A stretch of 64,000 nucleotides of DNA, from positions 44,201,786 through 44,265,785 of the forward strand of contig QCXZ01000041.1 in the NCBI GenBank assembly GCA_025024175.1. Direction: 5' to 3'. Positions 46,560 through 58,629 of this stretch are shown here, piece after piece (the first letter of the stretch is position 1; every line of letters starts with the position of its first letter). Below the pieces are notes generated by a model that had not been told where the DNA came from, did no database searches, and saw only the letters and a list, made by a program, of their open reading frames with translations. This stretch comes from Rhyzopertha dominica (taxonomy: Eukaryota > Arthropoda > Insecta > Coleoptera > Bostrichidae). Position numbers and translations under genes: made by a program.

Positions 46560-47588
46560 GTTGTTTTCCGGGTTGTTTCTCACGTTGCTTATTTGACCTT
46601 GACGTTTCGACTCTCATGNCGGTGTCCTCCTCAGAAGTAGCTTTGAAACTGAAGTGTCCTAGTCCGCGCCGGTATTTATACCTACTCGTCCCGTTCACTG
46701 ATGCATGGGCCTTGTTACACGCATGACTGGTTTCCAGATTCCAAGTAGTTCGATGCCTCGGTCTCGGTTATAATTGTAAGGATTCCTCTAGATTTCGATG
46801 GCTTCCTTGTGCGGTCTCGGCCAGAATCTCGCTTATCTTGACAGCATTTGTGCCTCCTCTAATTTGATGATGTGGCCAGTCTATATTCAGTGTTCAGCTG
46901 CAACCGAGCTGTCACCTTGTCGGTCTCTGGTGTCCCTGATGTGCTCCTTGATTTTCGTGCTGATGTGCCTTCCGATTTGGCCGATGTAAACCTCGCCAAA
47001 GCTGCATGGGATGCTATATAGCACCTCAGTCGTCGAATGATATTTTGGAAAGGCGTTAGCTATCTTTCCCGAGGCGGTGAAGATGGTGTTTATCTAATGT
47101 CTTCTCAGCAACCTTCCGATCTTATCTGTACATCCATTGACGTAGGGCAAGTATGCTGCAGCGATGTACTCTTATAGTTCTTTTCTCCGTGGTTACATGT
47201 TGATAGCCTTCTCAATCTGTGCCTTAGGATATCCGTTCTTCTGTAGTGCTCTGCGTAATGTTCTAACTCCTCTTCTAGGTGGTCTGGTTCGATGATTAGC
47301 TTCGTTCGTTGAATCAGCGTGTTGATGACTCCTTGTTTTTGGGCGGGATGGTGGTGTGAATCTGCATGCAGCTAGCGATCCATGTGGGTTGGCTTCCTAT
47401 AGACCCGATGTCCTAGAGTGCCGTCTTCTTTCCTTGTCACCATCACATCCAGGAAGGGTAGGGCGCCATTGGTCTCTACCTCCATCGTGAATTGTATGTC
47501 TCTGTGGAAACTATTTAGATGATCCAGGAACTCCTTTATGTTGTTCTCCATGCGACCAGACTGTGGAAGTGTCGTCCACTTATCTAAA
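46560..47588 (-). mobile_element. PLE family A, 5'-truncated at the RT catalytic box
   Basis: On the minus strand the copy begins at VDDTSTVWSHG, keeping the catalytic Asp pair of the RT. It continues with DGGRDQWRPTLPGCDG-type frame breaks, a degraded YRKPTH segment and KNGYPKAQIEKAI. A GIY-YIG endonuclease follows (about 47030-46860: SFGEVYIGQIGRHISTKIKE, HIRDTRDRQGD). The end of the frame runs into the terminal repeat shared with 17590-18000. Only the 3' half remains and the frame shifts several times. It is a typical truncated PLE copy. Confidence 0.9.
46601..46634 (-). ncRNA. Hammerhead-like motif at PLE family A end
   Basis: CTGAGGA, G, then a GACAC/GAGTC imperfect hairpin with an N in the loop, GAAAC and GTC. 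Same arrangement as 17950-17983, with one stem mismatch. Directly follows the GIY-YIG coding region, the position expected for a PLE terminal ribozyme. Confidence 0.5.
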
Positions 47589-50519
47589 CCAACACTTAGG
47601 TTTAAGACGTGCTGATACCAATGCAGTTGTCTCGAAGGCTTTTAAGTCGAACTGGGAAATCTTCTGCACTATACTTTTCATTGCTAAAACTAAGTTAACT
47701 TTCGTTTTAAATTTATGATACGATTTGAAATGGAGGTAACGGCCTGACGAAATGATTTTGGTAATTATCACTAACCCAATTTAAACTTACCATTAATGGT
47801 AAAGACATCAGTAAAATCTGGAATATTTGTTAACTATTTGGCAAGGATGTGTTTCGTTATTCAAGTAAACCTAATTTGGTGTTGGCAAACGTCGATTCCT
47901 GTTTTGTACATTGGTAAAATCATTCTGTATTATATTCAAACTCATTGTAGTGTCACCTATTATCACTTTTATTTACGAAGATAATACGCTTTAAATTTTA
48001 CATCTGTAATTATTAGAGATGTGTACCAAGGAGGATGCCGTTTAAATTTTTTGCATAAAGTTACATATTCATCGAATAATTCATAATATGATATACTATA
48101 TTCTATTACAGAAAGCGTTGTAAGCTAAAGTGATATTAGTGTATTAACTCGCGGCTTTTTACCTATACCGTAGTGACTAGAGATAGGTAATGCAAAAATT
48201 CTCTTCTTTTAACTGGTTTCGTAATGAGAGCTTACCACAATTAACACTTTAGACAAGAAAACTTGATCTGTAACTGGGATAATTTGTTATAAATGATGTA
48301 TTTTTGACTATTTATTATTACTGCTAAGCTCTATTATTAGTGTCTCCCTGGATGTTTCCTTTAGCTCTTCTTGTGCTATGTTTTTTTATGTGACACTTTA
48401 GTACAAGTACGTACATTCTCGTTATTGATTATTCTCGATATTCTCATATTAATTTATTCGAATAAAATTTAATTATTAATTTAACGAATTCCGGTTCTAC
48501 GTATATCTTACACATATTTACTAACAACTCAAACGATAATTAAAGTCCTTCATTGTGAACAATGTCCCGACCGCAACAGATGTCCGTGTAGATTGCCCTG
48601 TCATTAATGAACATACGGTTAAAAACACTTTTGCGTGACCATTTTTTTCGTATTTGCTAAATGAATGGGAGGTGCTTCAACCCCCTAACCGAAATGCCAA
48701 TGCACTTAACAGTATTGACTTATCTAACCTTGTGACTGTAATACTGGATGAACAGTGTGTTCGTTTTTTCCGCATGGTGAAAACCAAAGTGTCTACCTGA
48801 TGTGAAAGCTAATATTTAAACAAATACCAGTATTATCGATAACTAATGTTATTAAATATATACATATGTAACGCCATTTACACATAAACAGAAGAAAATA
48901 AAAATTAGACCTACTGACTTGACATATACTTGCCAACATCTCGTCCATTTGAAAGGACTGATGTAACGGCACATGAAATAAAACAGTAATTTGGGTAGGT
49001 ACCTATGTCCCACGGAATGCAAACCATCCTAAATAACATAAGAAATAAAATGTCCCTCAATTTTATGTAGGGGACATATCCAGATAATTTGGAGCCACAA
49101 GCTACCAGCTCCAGTAAATTTTACGAAAGTGGCACAAACAGTTTTGAAATATCTCGGAAAAAACCCTTGTATTTAGTATACATTTAGTAATTGTGGTTTT
49201 GAAAACGCCAACTTGCCAGTCTTGATAGCTTAGTGGATAAAGCGTGTATCAAAATGCGTCAACTACAATTTATTTTATAAGTAATTTTAAATGATTTACT
49301 GTTAGACCAGCAGCTGAACTAGCTAATTAATAAATATATATGATCAGATTTCAATATTGCTTTTACCACTTACTAAAAAGCTAGAAAAACACGTTAAAAT
49401 TGTTTAGATTTCGTTTCAGATATACTCGGTGTATGTAGTAGGCAAAGGTAATTAAAAGAATTACCACATTAATTATTTAACTAGTTAAAGTAGGTCAAAT
49501 GTAGGATTTTTGTTCCTATTTATTCAAATGGTTAACTGGTTAATATCAGTAAAAGGTAGTAACGTTTCTAATATAGATGACAGCTCAATAGTCAATAGTA
49601 CTACAACCGTCTTTCTATTTTTACCTTGTGTCAGTCGTCTTCTCAGAAAAAGAACCGGTTATGTCATAATTAAAGAAAAACCTGACATTTCGTCTTTGTT
49701 GTCATAACATACTATATTTTTAATTAAGTAGTTCATTCTTAGTTTGCCTTTATTAAATATGACCTAGGATATTTGATTGCAAGTGCTACAATAATTATAT
49801 CTATTGNTAATAGTTACCTGTCAATAAACATAACTTACGGATAAGTAAGGACAAACTTTAAAATCAATAAATTTATTTTGCAGAGTGGACCAATCAATAG
49901 AAATTGACTTTCAGAAGTACATTCACACATGTTAATGATTCACAACAATAACCATTAAACATATTGTTACCAATATGCTGTGTAATATTTACCACCAACA
50001 ATACTGGAATAATCGATAGCAAGTTAACTATCATTATTAAAAAGATTCTTTTATACATGGCGAACAGCTACCTAACAACACATCAGATATTACAAATTAT
50101 CGGCCTATTGCGATAAACCTGGCCAGCAATAACGACCCCTAAGTCCCTGTCAAATAAAGAACAGACCCTACTGTTGTGCGCACCGATATGCTCGTCGAGA
50201 AAAGAGCAGCCTTGNCAGATATATTAGCTGAAATTCCCCAAGAAGTATTTAACTAGCACATATTTTAAAAGGTATGTATTTTATAAAGTAATGTTAGACT
50301 ACNATAACATCTGGCATAGTGGTATCTAAGTGTTTAAGCTAATTAATAAATAAAAATGAATACTAGATGTTTTGTTTGTACAAGAAAAATCAAAAACGAA
50401 TGTAGCTCAATCTACCTAATTGAGTGATTTTTTTTCAAATTTGGTTCGGACCTGTACCGTATGTTGTAAAAAATTTGCTTAGGAATTTTAGAAATAAATA
50501 CCTAATTTAGGGAATAGTC
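47589..50519. other. AT-rich stretch, no gene recognised
   Basis: Contains a tRNA-like fragment listed separately and otherwise only short unsupported frames. Confidence 0.45.
49223..49244 (+). other. tRNA 5'-half-like sequence, second example
   Basis: TGATAGCTTAGTGGATAAAG with the following CG resembles a tRNA D-arm and A-box and resembles 21232-21190. The 3' half and B-box are absent. Confidence 0.4.
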
Positions 50520-50830
50520 GGCGATTTGGCAAAAGCGCAAGCGAAACAGATGCCCCCCGCGTTGGGCGCCAAAGCGAGACGGACGAAAGTGCGCCAGATA
50601 TTACTTTCGAGAGAGAGGATCGAAGCGAACTCCGTAAAAGAGAAAGACGACGAAACGTAGTAAATTAGGGGGGACTTGCCGTTATGTGAATACTACGGAT
50701 CCTCGCGATAAGTCGGACTCTGTTTTGCACCAGCACTCAGAAATTGATTGGAGAGTGGATGTAGTTTTATAATCATTGGGGTTCAATCGGTCGCGACCAC
50801 TTGTGGTCGATGTTAGCGTTAACTGAGGGT
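50520..50830. other. CpG-rich block
   Basis: Unusually GC- and CpG-rich for this window (GGCGCCAAAGCGAGACGG, GACGACGAAACG), flanked by AT-rich DNA. It could be a promoter, first exon or LTR piece, but no TATA box, splice pair or LTR ends were found. Confidence 0.4.
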
Positions 50831-51119
50831 GGAAGGGTGATTTCCTGTTGCTTGCCGAATTTATTATTGTAATTAAGTAAGTTGTGTAAATTAGATACTG
50901 TTTATAGTTTCAATAATGAGAAGTCAACAAACAGTCGCCCTCGGGTTATGTCAGACTTGAAATATGAAGTAGTAGGTAAACTAATGAAGAATTCGTTCAA
51001 AATAACTTACTTTATGTGAGTCAGTTCTAGAGAATTTATGAAATCAGAACCGATAAATGCTTGGGCCGGTCACATGCATCTATCACAACCGTCTTGAGAA
51101 AAAACAATTTTATCTATTT

Positions 51120-52230
51120 TAATCACTTTCACTGATATCGTCATCAGTTTCTTCTTCATCGCTGTCTTCCATTATAACGAAATTGGAAATATCTGCTTAT
51201 ACATAGAAACCTTCCACTTCTTGAATGTGTTTCACGCAGTTTTCCCATAAAGGCTGGTCGATTTTTTCCACTTCTGCTCGTACCATGTCTATGACAGTAG
51301 AACTGAGATTTGGACTTTTATTGTTTCTTCTTACGCCTCTTTTTAGGTTGCTCCATATTAATTCGTTCGGATTGAACACTCGGTAATAAGGTGGAAGATT
51401 TAATACTGTGTCTGTTTACTTTTGGCGATTTTATCAATCCGATAAGTTATTGGATGGTTCACTTCTACAATCATGTCCAGTATTGTTATTTCTCAGGTAT
51501 GAAATAAATTCCTCTTTTTTGAGGAGACAGTAGGTTTTTTATTTAATTATTGGGAACGATATTTTGCATTATCCATCACAATTGCTGAATTTGCAGGTAA
51601 ACACGGAGGTAATTGCCTGGTAAAGCAAGTCTCGAACAATGTCGCGTTCTTGTCCTAGTGAACACCCGCTGAACACTGAGAAATATATTTTGCGGATATA
51701 ACGTTCCATCTAAGTAAATTACGTCCTTCTTCGCGATATTGTCTAATTTTGTGTTTTTTGAATCGGGGTGTCTCCATTATTGCCAGTCTTTTGTCAAGTG
51801 TTTTATAACCAAACCCAATACTTCATAGATAAAGCCTAAATGACTCATCGCCATAAGGAATGTCAAATCCTAAGTCGTTCAATTTCGATTTTAAAGGTGC
51901 AGAGGGGGGAACTACATTTTCTTCATGCACATTGTATATAACTTTTTTAATTTCCATTCCCAAAAATACGTTAGCATTTAAGAATTACTAACAAGTTGGT
52001 TGTATATTTTCTTACCGAAAGTTTAATGAATTCTAGCAAGGGCATCCTCTTCTCAAAAGTGCATCGTAAAGATTGAGGATTAGTTCCTTAGCATCAGGAT
52101 GAAGATGACGCTTCTTCTTCCTGGGAACTTCTTCTTGATCGGATCCTTCGTCATCCTGTTGGTCTTGAACGGGACCATTTTCTCCATCTTGTTGGTCCTG
52201 AAAAGGACCGATTTAGTGTTCATCTTCATG
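51120..52230 (-). pseudogene. DDE_3-type transposase relic, copy 1
   Basis: Read down the minus strand: PRKKKRHLHPDAKELILNLY (N-terminal helix-turn-helix, about 52130-52065), a possible intron at about 52020-51960, then VIYNVHEENVVPPS, LNDLGFDIPYGDESFRLYL, DKRLAIMETPRF and KKHKIRQYREEGR. Next are a degraded VIYLDGT first-Asp region, IVMDNAKYRSQ (second Asp), FNPNELIWSNLKRGVRRNNK (third acidic region, where E follows NPN) and VIMEDSDEEETDDD at the acidic C terminus. Such genes are common in insect genomes as IS630/Tc1-related transposases. Stops and shifts occur throughout. Confidence 0.85.
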
Positions 52231-52368
52231 AATCTTCAATACAGTATAAAGCTAATGTACCTAAATATAATATATAAAGCTAATTTATTGAGAAAATATA
52301 AATATAATAATTGTAGAGGGTGTTTTTTAAACGTAGGTTGGTTTCACTTCGTAGATAACTTGTAACAT

Positions 52369-52505
52369 TAAGATAATATTTTGTCGGATAGATGGCTGTC
52401 TCTTGAAAACACTGACAAAAAATTAATAGTCTGACGTTTCGATTACAGGTGTAATCTATCCGACAAAATATCATCTTATATTATGGACGCTGAAAGCATT
52501 CACCT
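52369..52505. repeat. Rearranged terminal piece of PLE family B
   Basis: Contains GTCTCTTGAAAACACTGACA, GTCTGACGTTTCGATTACAG, the hairpin arms GATAATATTTTGTCGGATAG and CTATCCGACAAAATATCATC, and ATTATGGACGCTGAAAGCAT. All are found at the ends of the PLE at 38031-39345. One arm is inverted relative to the other, forming a long hairpin. Confidence 0.8.
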
Positions 52506-52514
52506 TCGTAACTT

Positions 52515-53140
52515 GTATCATTGTTTAAAATTTAAAAATGATCTCTCGCATATGACCACCGCGACTTCGAGTAATGAAGCATAACCTATCAGTCCATTTT
52601 TTAGAATATTTGGGGCCGTATTTCACCAATTGCACATTTAATGTTGGCTTCCTAGTCGTTACTGGTTTGTTGGTGGCAAATCCACGACCGCAGATCGAAA
52701 TAAGTCCATTTCCTGAAATAACACTGTCAAACTGAGTCTTCAACAAGTCGATGGTTTCTGTCGATGTATAAATGATAGCTCCATAATGTTGAAACCACAT
52801 TTATTTGACGTCCATGTTCACTGGGAAACAAATAATTGTTAATCATAGCACGGTGACATGTTGGCCGGCATCATTATTGTTAAGGAAGAATGGGCCAATG
52901 CTACCATCGACCTTCAAACAACAGCAGACCGTGCATTTATCCAGGGCGTAATGGTGTCTCGAGTGCCTGGTGTGGATTGTCTTCACCCTAAAAGCGGCAA
53001 TTTTGCTTATTAACGAAGCTATGCAACCAAAAGTGAGCTTCGTCACTAGGCGATAAAAAAGGTATCTGTAAGCTGATTTTGAGCCCATTCAACGATGGTC
53101 GTTCGGCTTAAATTCTTGAACTAATTGAATTTAATAAGCC
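52515..53140 (-). pseudogene. Mariner/Tc1-type transposase relic
   Basis: The minus strand reads SDEAHFWLHSFVNKQNCRF (first catalytic Asp; a stop follows), GEDNPHQALETPL, KVDGSIGPFFLNNNDAGQHV, MWFQHYGA (normally MWFQQDGA, so the second Asp is lost), TSTETIDLLKTQFD, a degraded proline-rich third-Asp region, and TRSRGGHMREIIFKF at the C terminus. Several frameshifts lie between. The N-terminal DNA-binding half is not recognised. It adjoins the PLE family B piece at 52369-52505. Confidence 0.88.
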
Positions 53141-53869
53141 TCAAGAGTTAAATCCAACTAACCCTTCTTTAACATTAGGAAATTAAAAAGAAACACAGCA
53201 TCAGATAAAACATTTGTCAAATACGCAAAAAGAAATTCCCACGTCCAATGGACCTTTGATATTGCTGAAATTATAAAGTCGACTTTCAAACCCAGGCCAT
53301 ATATCTTTACAACTAAATATTACGAGAGACGTTGGCAATATATAGGTGTGATGTTCTTCCATAATCACCGTTATGGTCGAAACAATCGTCAGAGCTACGT
53401 GATAAAAGTCACGAAACATTCAAATAATCAGCTTGTTTCCAAGCTACCTAATTAATTTATGTATAGGATTAGTACTTATTGGTCTGCTAGCACTACAGCA
53501 ATTCAACAAATAGAGCGGCTGATTAAGCACATGACGTTTACACCGTCACTTTTGTAAGGTAAAAAACGGAGAAACCGCTACAGGGTCCGCCACGTGGTGG
53601 TTGCCAGTAAGAGTTCACAGTTCATACTGATCTCAGATCTCAAGATAAGGTATTATATTTAACATATCATTATGTACTTATATTCTTTATTAAGTTCTAC
53701 AGCAAAAAAAACCGGTATTGGCTAACTGGCTTTATTAGGAATATTGTCTTATTGGTTACAAGAACGTTTACTTAACGAAAAGGAATAACTTCAGGAAAAC
53801 AGTAGAAGACACTAATTTAACGATATATGAAAAGCACTAACCACAATAATTTAGAAAATCTGAATATGT

Positions 53870-53897
53870 GTTTCGGCGTCTAAGCTGCCATCTTTAG
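53870..53897 (-). repeat. PLE terminal-type motif
   Basis: On the minus strand CTAAAGA, T, a GGC/GCC hairpin (loop AGCTTAGAC), then GAAAC. Same layout as the PLE ends at 17950 and 46601 but with a degenerate first box. No coding sequence is attached. Confidence 0.4.
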
Positions 53898-54208
53898 TAG
53901 AAGTGTAAAGTAAGCGACTTCTTGCAATCTTTGGCTGGATTAAAGCGTATGATATTATATTATTGCAGTAGAAGTGGTAGGGTTTTTCAGGTAACGTGTA
54001 ATTGAAATCATATCACGCTTGTATTGTATTTAATGCAAGTCTTTCTTTACCTTTTACCAGTTATACCTTGTCGTTTAGTTATAGGATTGTGTTCCTGAAC
54101 CTTCTTCCTTAAAGGCGCGAATAAGAATCTCAGTTTTACAAATATATAAACCGAGGCATAAGTATATAAGGAAAATGGATTTAAAATGAATGTCTGTGCT
54201 GTGCTTGG

Positions 54209-54258
54209 TGGCTTTGTCATCATGTCAGTGTAATGCTGACAGATGGCATTGCCATCTA
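54209..54258 (+). repeat. Dispersed short repeat, copy 2
   Basis: Partner of 33713-33765 (GGTGGCTTTGTCATCATGTC, then GCTGACAGATGGCATTGCCA). The flanking ATGGATTTAAA occurs on both sides at about 54176 and 54272 and might be a target duplication or older repeat. Confidence 0.65.
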
Positions 54259-55558
54259 AATTCTTACTTAAAATGGATTTAAAGTCTAAAATCCTGGAGA
54301 GACCTAGACGTCCATTGTATTAAGATGCAAACAGAAATATTGTTTTATAAATACCAAATATGCTCGGTACCCAGAAGAATTTTTTGTATTGACTATCTTA
54401 TAAAAATTCAGAAGTTAGATTTTCGTTGAAAACAAACTGTCTCACAAAAGTGCAGTATATGTTAATATAGTCTTCGTCTGTACTGTCCGTGTTTGTTGAG
54501 ACCGTTCTTAAGATAAAATTGTTCCAAAGATGAGATCGTGTAGTCTTCTATTTACTTTACACTTCCCCAATGCGAGTGTTTCAAAATTATTATTGGTTAT
54601 CTTTCCACCACATCTGGAAACCACGCTACAACTTCTTCAGTAAGTATACTCCCCTTTCCAGTTATTCATTCGACAGACCATCTATCCAAGTAGTAGATAA
54701 CCTTATCGCCATCGTTTCCAGTTGCCCTCTAGTGTAGTTTTTATCTCCATTTCAGCTTGTGTTCAAAATTACACTTTAGTTACGAAACCAAAGTCCGCCA
54801 CATTACGCCAAAATCACGCCGCCAACTTTCATAATTGGTGCAAAATTGATGAAAAAGAGCTTAAAATTAGCAACACAGAGTCAAAACTTATTACGAGATC
54901 GTTAAATTTACACAATAAAGCTATAAAGTCAACATTTTTATACCTTAATTGCAGTAGACGGAAAAGTAACTACTTGTATATTAAGAAGTTCATCCATTGC
55001 CGATTGAGAGCTCTGCAATCAAAACAGGAATGTTCATTCATTTCATTTATTATATTATTGTAAGCCAGCCACTTGTCACTCACTCCAGTGTTCAAGCAGA
55101 ATCAGGATTCAATAGCAAACAGCGGAAATCGGAAGGAAACCGACTACCTGAAATAAATAGACCTAACGGGTGTGATTCCTTTAAGAATATAAGTGCGTAC
55201 CCCCCTCCCCTGTGTTCCCTCGACAACGTGCCACTAGCAGGGAACAGTTTATTTTATCTNATGTTGCCGACAGATACCCGACACGACTTTGTTCGAATTT
55301 CCTTTGCATGTTAAGTTATCAGTTCAAATAAACTAGATTTGTAAACTAAACATTTATTTTTCTTTATCCCGGGAACGCGTCCCAAGCATACAAACAACAA
55401 TCGAATGTCATCCATTCAAATGAGGGCTTGAATGCAGGTGCTGCGACTACACAAATTCTAATTAAAACATCGTGTGCGAGTTGGATATGCGACGGTCATA
55501 TATATAGCTTATTTACTGAGTATCTGGAGGGTTTGCCCTCAACTTTTCCAATATCCGT

Positions 55559-55799
55559 TTGCTTTGTTGTTATACTGCGCAGTTTGCAAATTTACCCAAT
55601 TCGTGGAAAAATGATATGAACTACCATTTCGGTAAATCATCATACAATGCGTCTGCAAATGGCATTGAGGTAGCAAAGCAGTGTAAAAAGAAACATGGAA
55701 CACTACAAGTAAAAGTAATGCATGGAAAACTTAACATTGACGGCAAAATCTTCGCAATGCCTTCATATTATTTGGACTGTCTAATTTTATTATAACTTC
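55559..55799. other. Degraded stretch downstream of the gypsy RT
   Basis: On the minus strand NNMKALRRF at about 55785 continues the gypsy RT toward RNase H, then similarity is lost. On the plus strand a 78-codon frame (55559-55795) is open but unrecognised. Confidence 0.4.
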
Positions 55800-56300
55800 A
55801 ACTCTAGATTTATCAGCTTCTACCCCATCTTTTAAAAACGCATGTCCTAAATAAGTATTTGACGTTATTNACTTTATACTGAAGTTTATTTTTATTGAAC
55901 TTTACACTCTATCTCAGTCCATTACTTTCTTTAAAGTCTCGTCATGTTGTTTTTCATTTGTATAGAGATCAAGATATCGTTAAAATAATTACCAACATTG
56001 GGTATAACACCAAAAGCGTTTTCTATAACTTTTTTAAAATGTTCGACGGCACAAGAAATTCCAAATGGAAATTTATTAAATTTATAGCATCAAAATACTG
56101 TGCTAAATGTACATACTTTACTTGACTTTGTAGCTAGCTTTACTTGGTAATAGCCAAATTTAAGATTTCTAGTACAGTAAATAATGCATTGCCTGACAAT
56201 TTTGTACGGATTTCTTTCAATATTGGTATTAAAAAATAATTTATCTGTGTTACCCTATTAAGATCTTGTTAATCTAAGCACAATCTTAATGATCTTAATG
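55800..56300 (-). pseudogene. Ty3/gypsy reverse transcriptase relic
   Basis: Minus-strand frames give FGYYQVKLATKSSKV (RT block 3, normally DL.SGYYQI), FPFGISCAVEHFKKVIENAF with a frame break, and GVIPNVGNYFNDILISIQMK. There the catalytic YxDD reads YFND. NVKYLFRTCVFK (normally VKYLGH) follows. These RT blocks occur in the correct order with frameshifts and an N at 55870. Loss of the first Asp of the catalytic pair alone would inactivate it. Confidence 0.85.
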
Positions 56301-56539
56301 ATTCTTCTGGATTGTCATTTTGAAATTATTTTAAGTAACTTTTTCTTTTGGTCCATCTTCTCTACTGCTTGAATATTTTATATCAATTTCAGTGCGAGTA
56401 TTACACCATAACAGCACATCGGACTTGACCTAGACAACTACAGAATTAATGCTTTGTACTCCCTTGGCCCATGCTGTGCCTTACATCTGTAACAAAAGAA
56501 CTCCGACTACTACTTCCTTACCATTTTCTTCTTGTCGAC

Positions 56540-56930
56540 TCTAACCTAAATTTCTTATTTTCCTTTACTTTCAAAATGTTCTCTTCTTACACACTTCTAA
56601 CCTGTGGTTTTGTCATTTCCCATGCTCGGCAATCCATTTCAGCTTGTTCCAGAGTCAGATCTTGTCTTGCTAATAACTTTTCTTGAAGGTTTGCATTCGT
56701 AGATGTTTCCAGCTTTTTCTATTAAGTTAAAAAGTGATGATTTTCGTATTGAGCCTGTTTCCTCGAGAAAAACTTGAATCTCTCGTAGACATTTTTGAGT
56801 TTATATATTTCTCAAATTTATCCACTACCTTTGCGTAATTCTTCTTGTCTTCTTCGGATAAAGTTCTTTTCTGCCACGTTTCTATCGAAATTTATTTATG
56901 CTGGCAATCTTGCTTCCATATTAATTTTTC
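56540..56930 (-). pseudogene. Ty3/gypsy gag-like relic
   Basis: The minus strand reads TLSEEDKKNYAKVVDKFEKY, NVYERFKFF, EKAGN and, after a shift, LQEKLLARQDLTLEQAEMDC plus RAWEMTKPQV. This matches the retroelement gag domain of insect gypsy elements (capsid-like, packages the RNA). The zinc knuckle and protease that should lie between gag and the RT at 56300 are not recognised in 56300-56540. The same element continues at 55800-56300. Confidence 0.82.
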
Positions 56931-58629
56931 AACATGCTTACTCTTTGCTTTTGCTCCATTAATATCTTTTCAATCTTCAATATCACATCAGATATTAATT
57001 TTTTGAACTTTTACATTTAACCAATTCTGAGATGCGGCTGATGTCCTTGTTTAACCTACACTCAGTATTTAGGGTATATCTATATTTTTGGAAGTGAGAA
57101 ATATAATTAAATTTCCAAGCTTATGTAAATAATGAAGAGGTAAACTAAAATATATGCTTAGTGACATAGAAATAAAAACATCACATATATTCAAATAAAA
57201 CGAGTAAAATTACTTGTTGTTTAGTAAGTATATAATTGCACTTACGAATATTGATTTTCTATTCAAAATACAAGCTGATGAATTGAAATCAATACATACA
57301 TACAGGAAGACGACCAACTTCCGTCGACTATTTATGTACTTAATAAAATATTATCAGTGAGGAAAACCTTGAATAATATATGGGAATGTACATTTGATGT
57401 AATAAGTGGTGATATAGTGCTTGTTACATATGTGGTCATACGGTGCATGCTTTGTTTAGATTAGACTAGGCGAAATAAGGGTATATGAAGAAAGTTCTTA
57501 ATTAGTATTTTAAAAGACTAAGTTTTATGGTTTTTAATAAAATAAACTACAAACACTTATTTTAGCTACAAATTAAAGCCTAATTAAACCATGTTAAAAA
57601 ATTTAATCATTATCCAATTCAGTATCAGAATTTTAATTAAATATCTTTTCCTTATTCAATAGTTTTGCGTTTTTAACAATGTCAACGAGTATTTGAAAAT
57701 GCGTAATTTCAGAGTAATTGTATTTATATAATTTACATTAATGAACGATTTGTTTCTCTACTCTTATACAGCCTTTAAGTCGAAGAATAATAAAAAGAAA
57801 GCATGTTTATTATTAGCCAATTTTAAGTAATTTTCCCTGCCTGTCGTCCGTTTGAAGTTTTAGTTTCTGTAACTGGATTTTGTGATTAGTTCAATTTCTT
57901 GTCGAGGAATAATCCTTTGTTTCTTTACAGTGCGTTTTCGTCATACAGAAAGAAAATAGGTTATGGTGTTTTTACAACAGTACAATATTTGAACAGTTCT
58001 GTTCGAAATGAATATATATTATGAATGATAAGATTAGGCGCATATTGACATATTTTTGCGGAATAAGGTTCGACAAATTTTGGATTTATGAGTTAAATGC
58101 TTTGCTTATTTAAAAGTACTGAAATACACCAGCACCAGCACCAATACTTCATTTCAGTACTATTGTAACAAAATTATTTCCAAAATTTCACTATAGTCAT
58201 ACTAAAAGCACTTTGTAACACTTGGATCTTCTTATACCCTGTTCCTTAGCCGTTTCTCAAATTAAGCTTTCACGTCTGCGCTTCACGATATCTTTTATAC
58301 CAGCTGGCGAATTTTGAGGATCGTGTAGAGCCATCTTCCAATCTGGCATGGAAGCTTGACGATCATACGAGAACAAGAAGCCTTAGAGAACCGCTCGAAC
58401 GTCAATCTAGTTGCCTAATCCACACGCTTGTGTCCAATATCATATGAATATTTATAACCTTCCAATTCGTATTAGGTTACACTGCGCTTCCCTTTGTATA
58501 GAAATTAATAGCTCCCACAATAAATTTGCATGATTAAGCTTGTCTACAATTATCATCCCGTATAGAAAGACGATCTGCTGCCATTTAGACCTGGAATGGT
58601 AGGCAATCCCTCATTATTCGAGTTAAAAT
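56931..58629. other. AT-rich stretch, nothing recognised
   Basis: No repeat or coding match. A small GC-richer patch at 58300-58450 is unassigned. Confidence 0.45.

Larger units (their letters stand above)
53141..55558. other. Unassigned stretch
   Basis: 53870-53897 and 54209-54258 are listed separately. The frames at 54722-55063 (113 codons) and 54997-55314 (105 codons) have no family match. The region around 55060-55400 is GC-richer. Confidence 0.4.
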
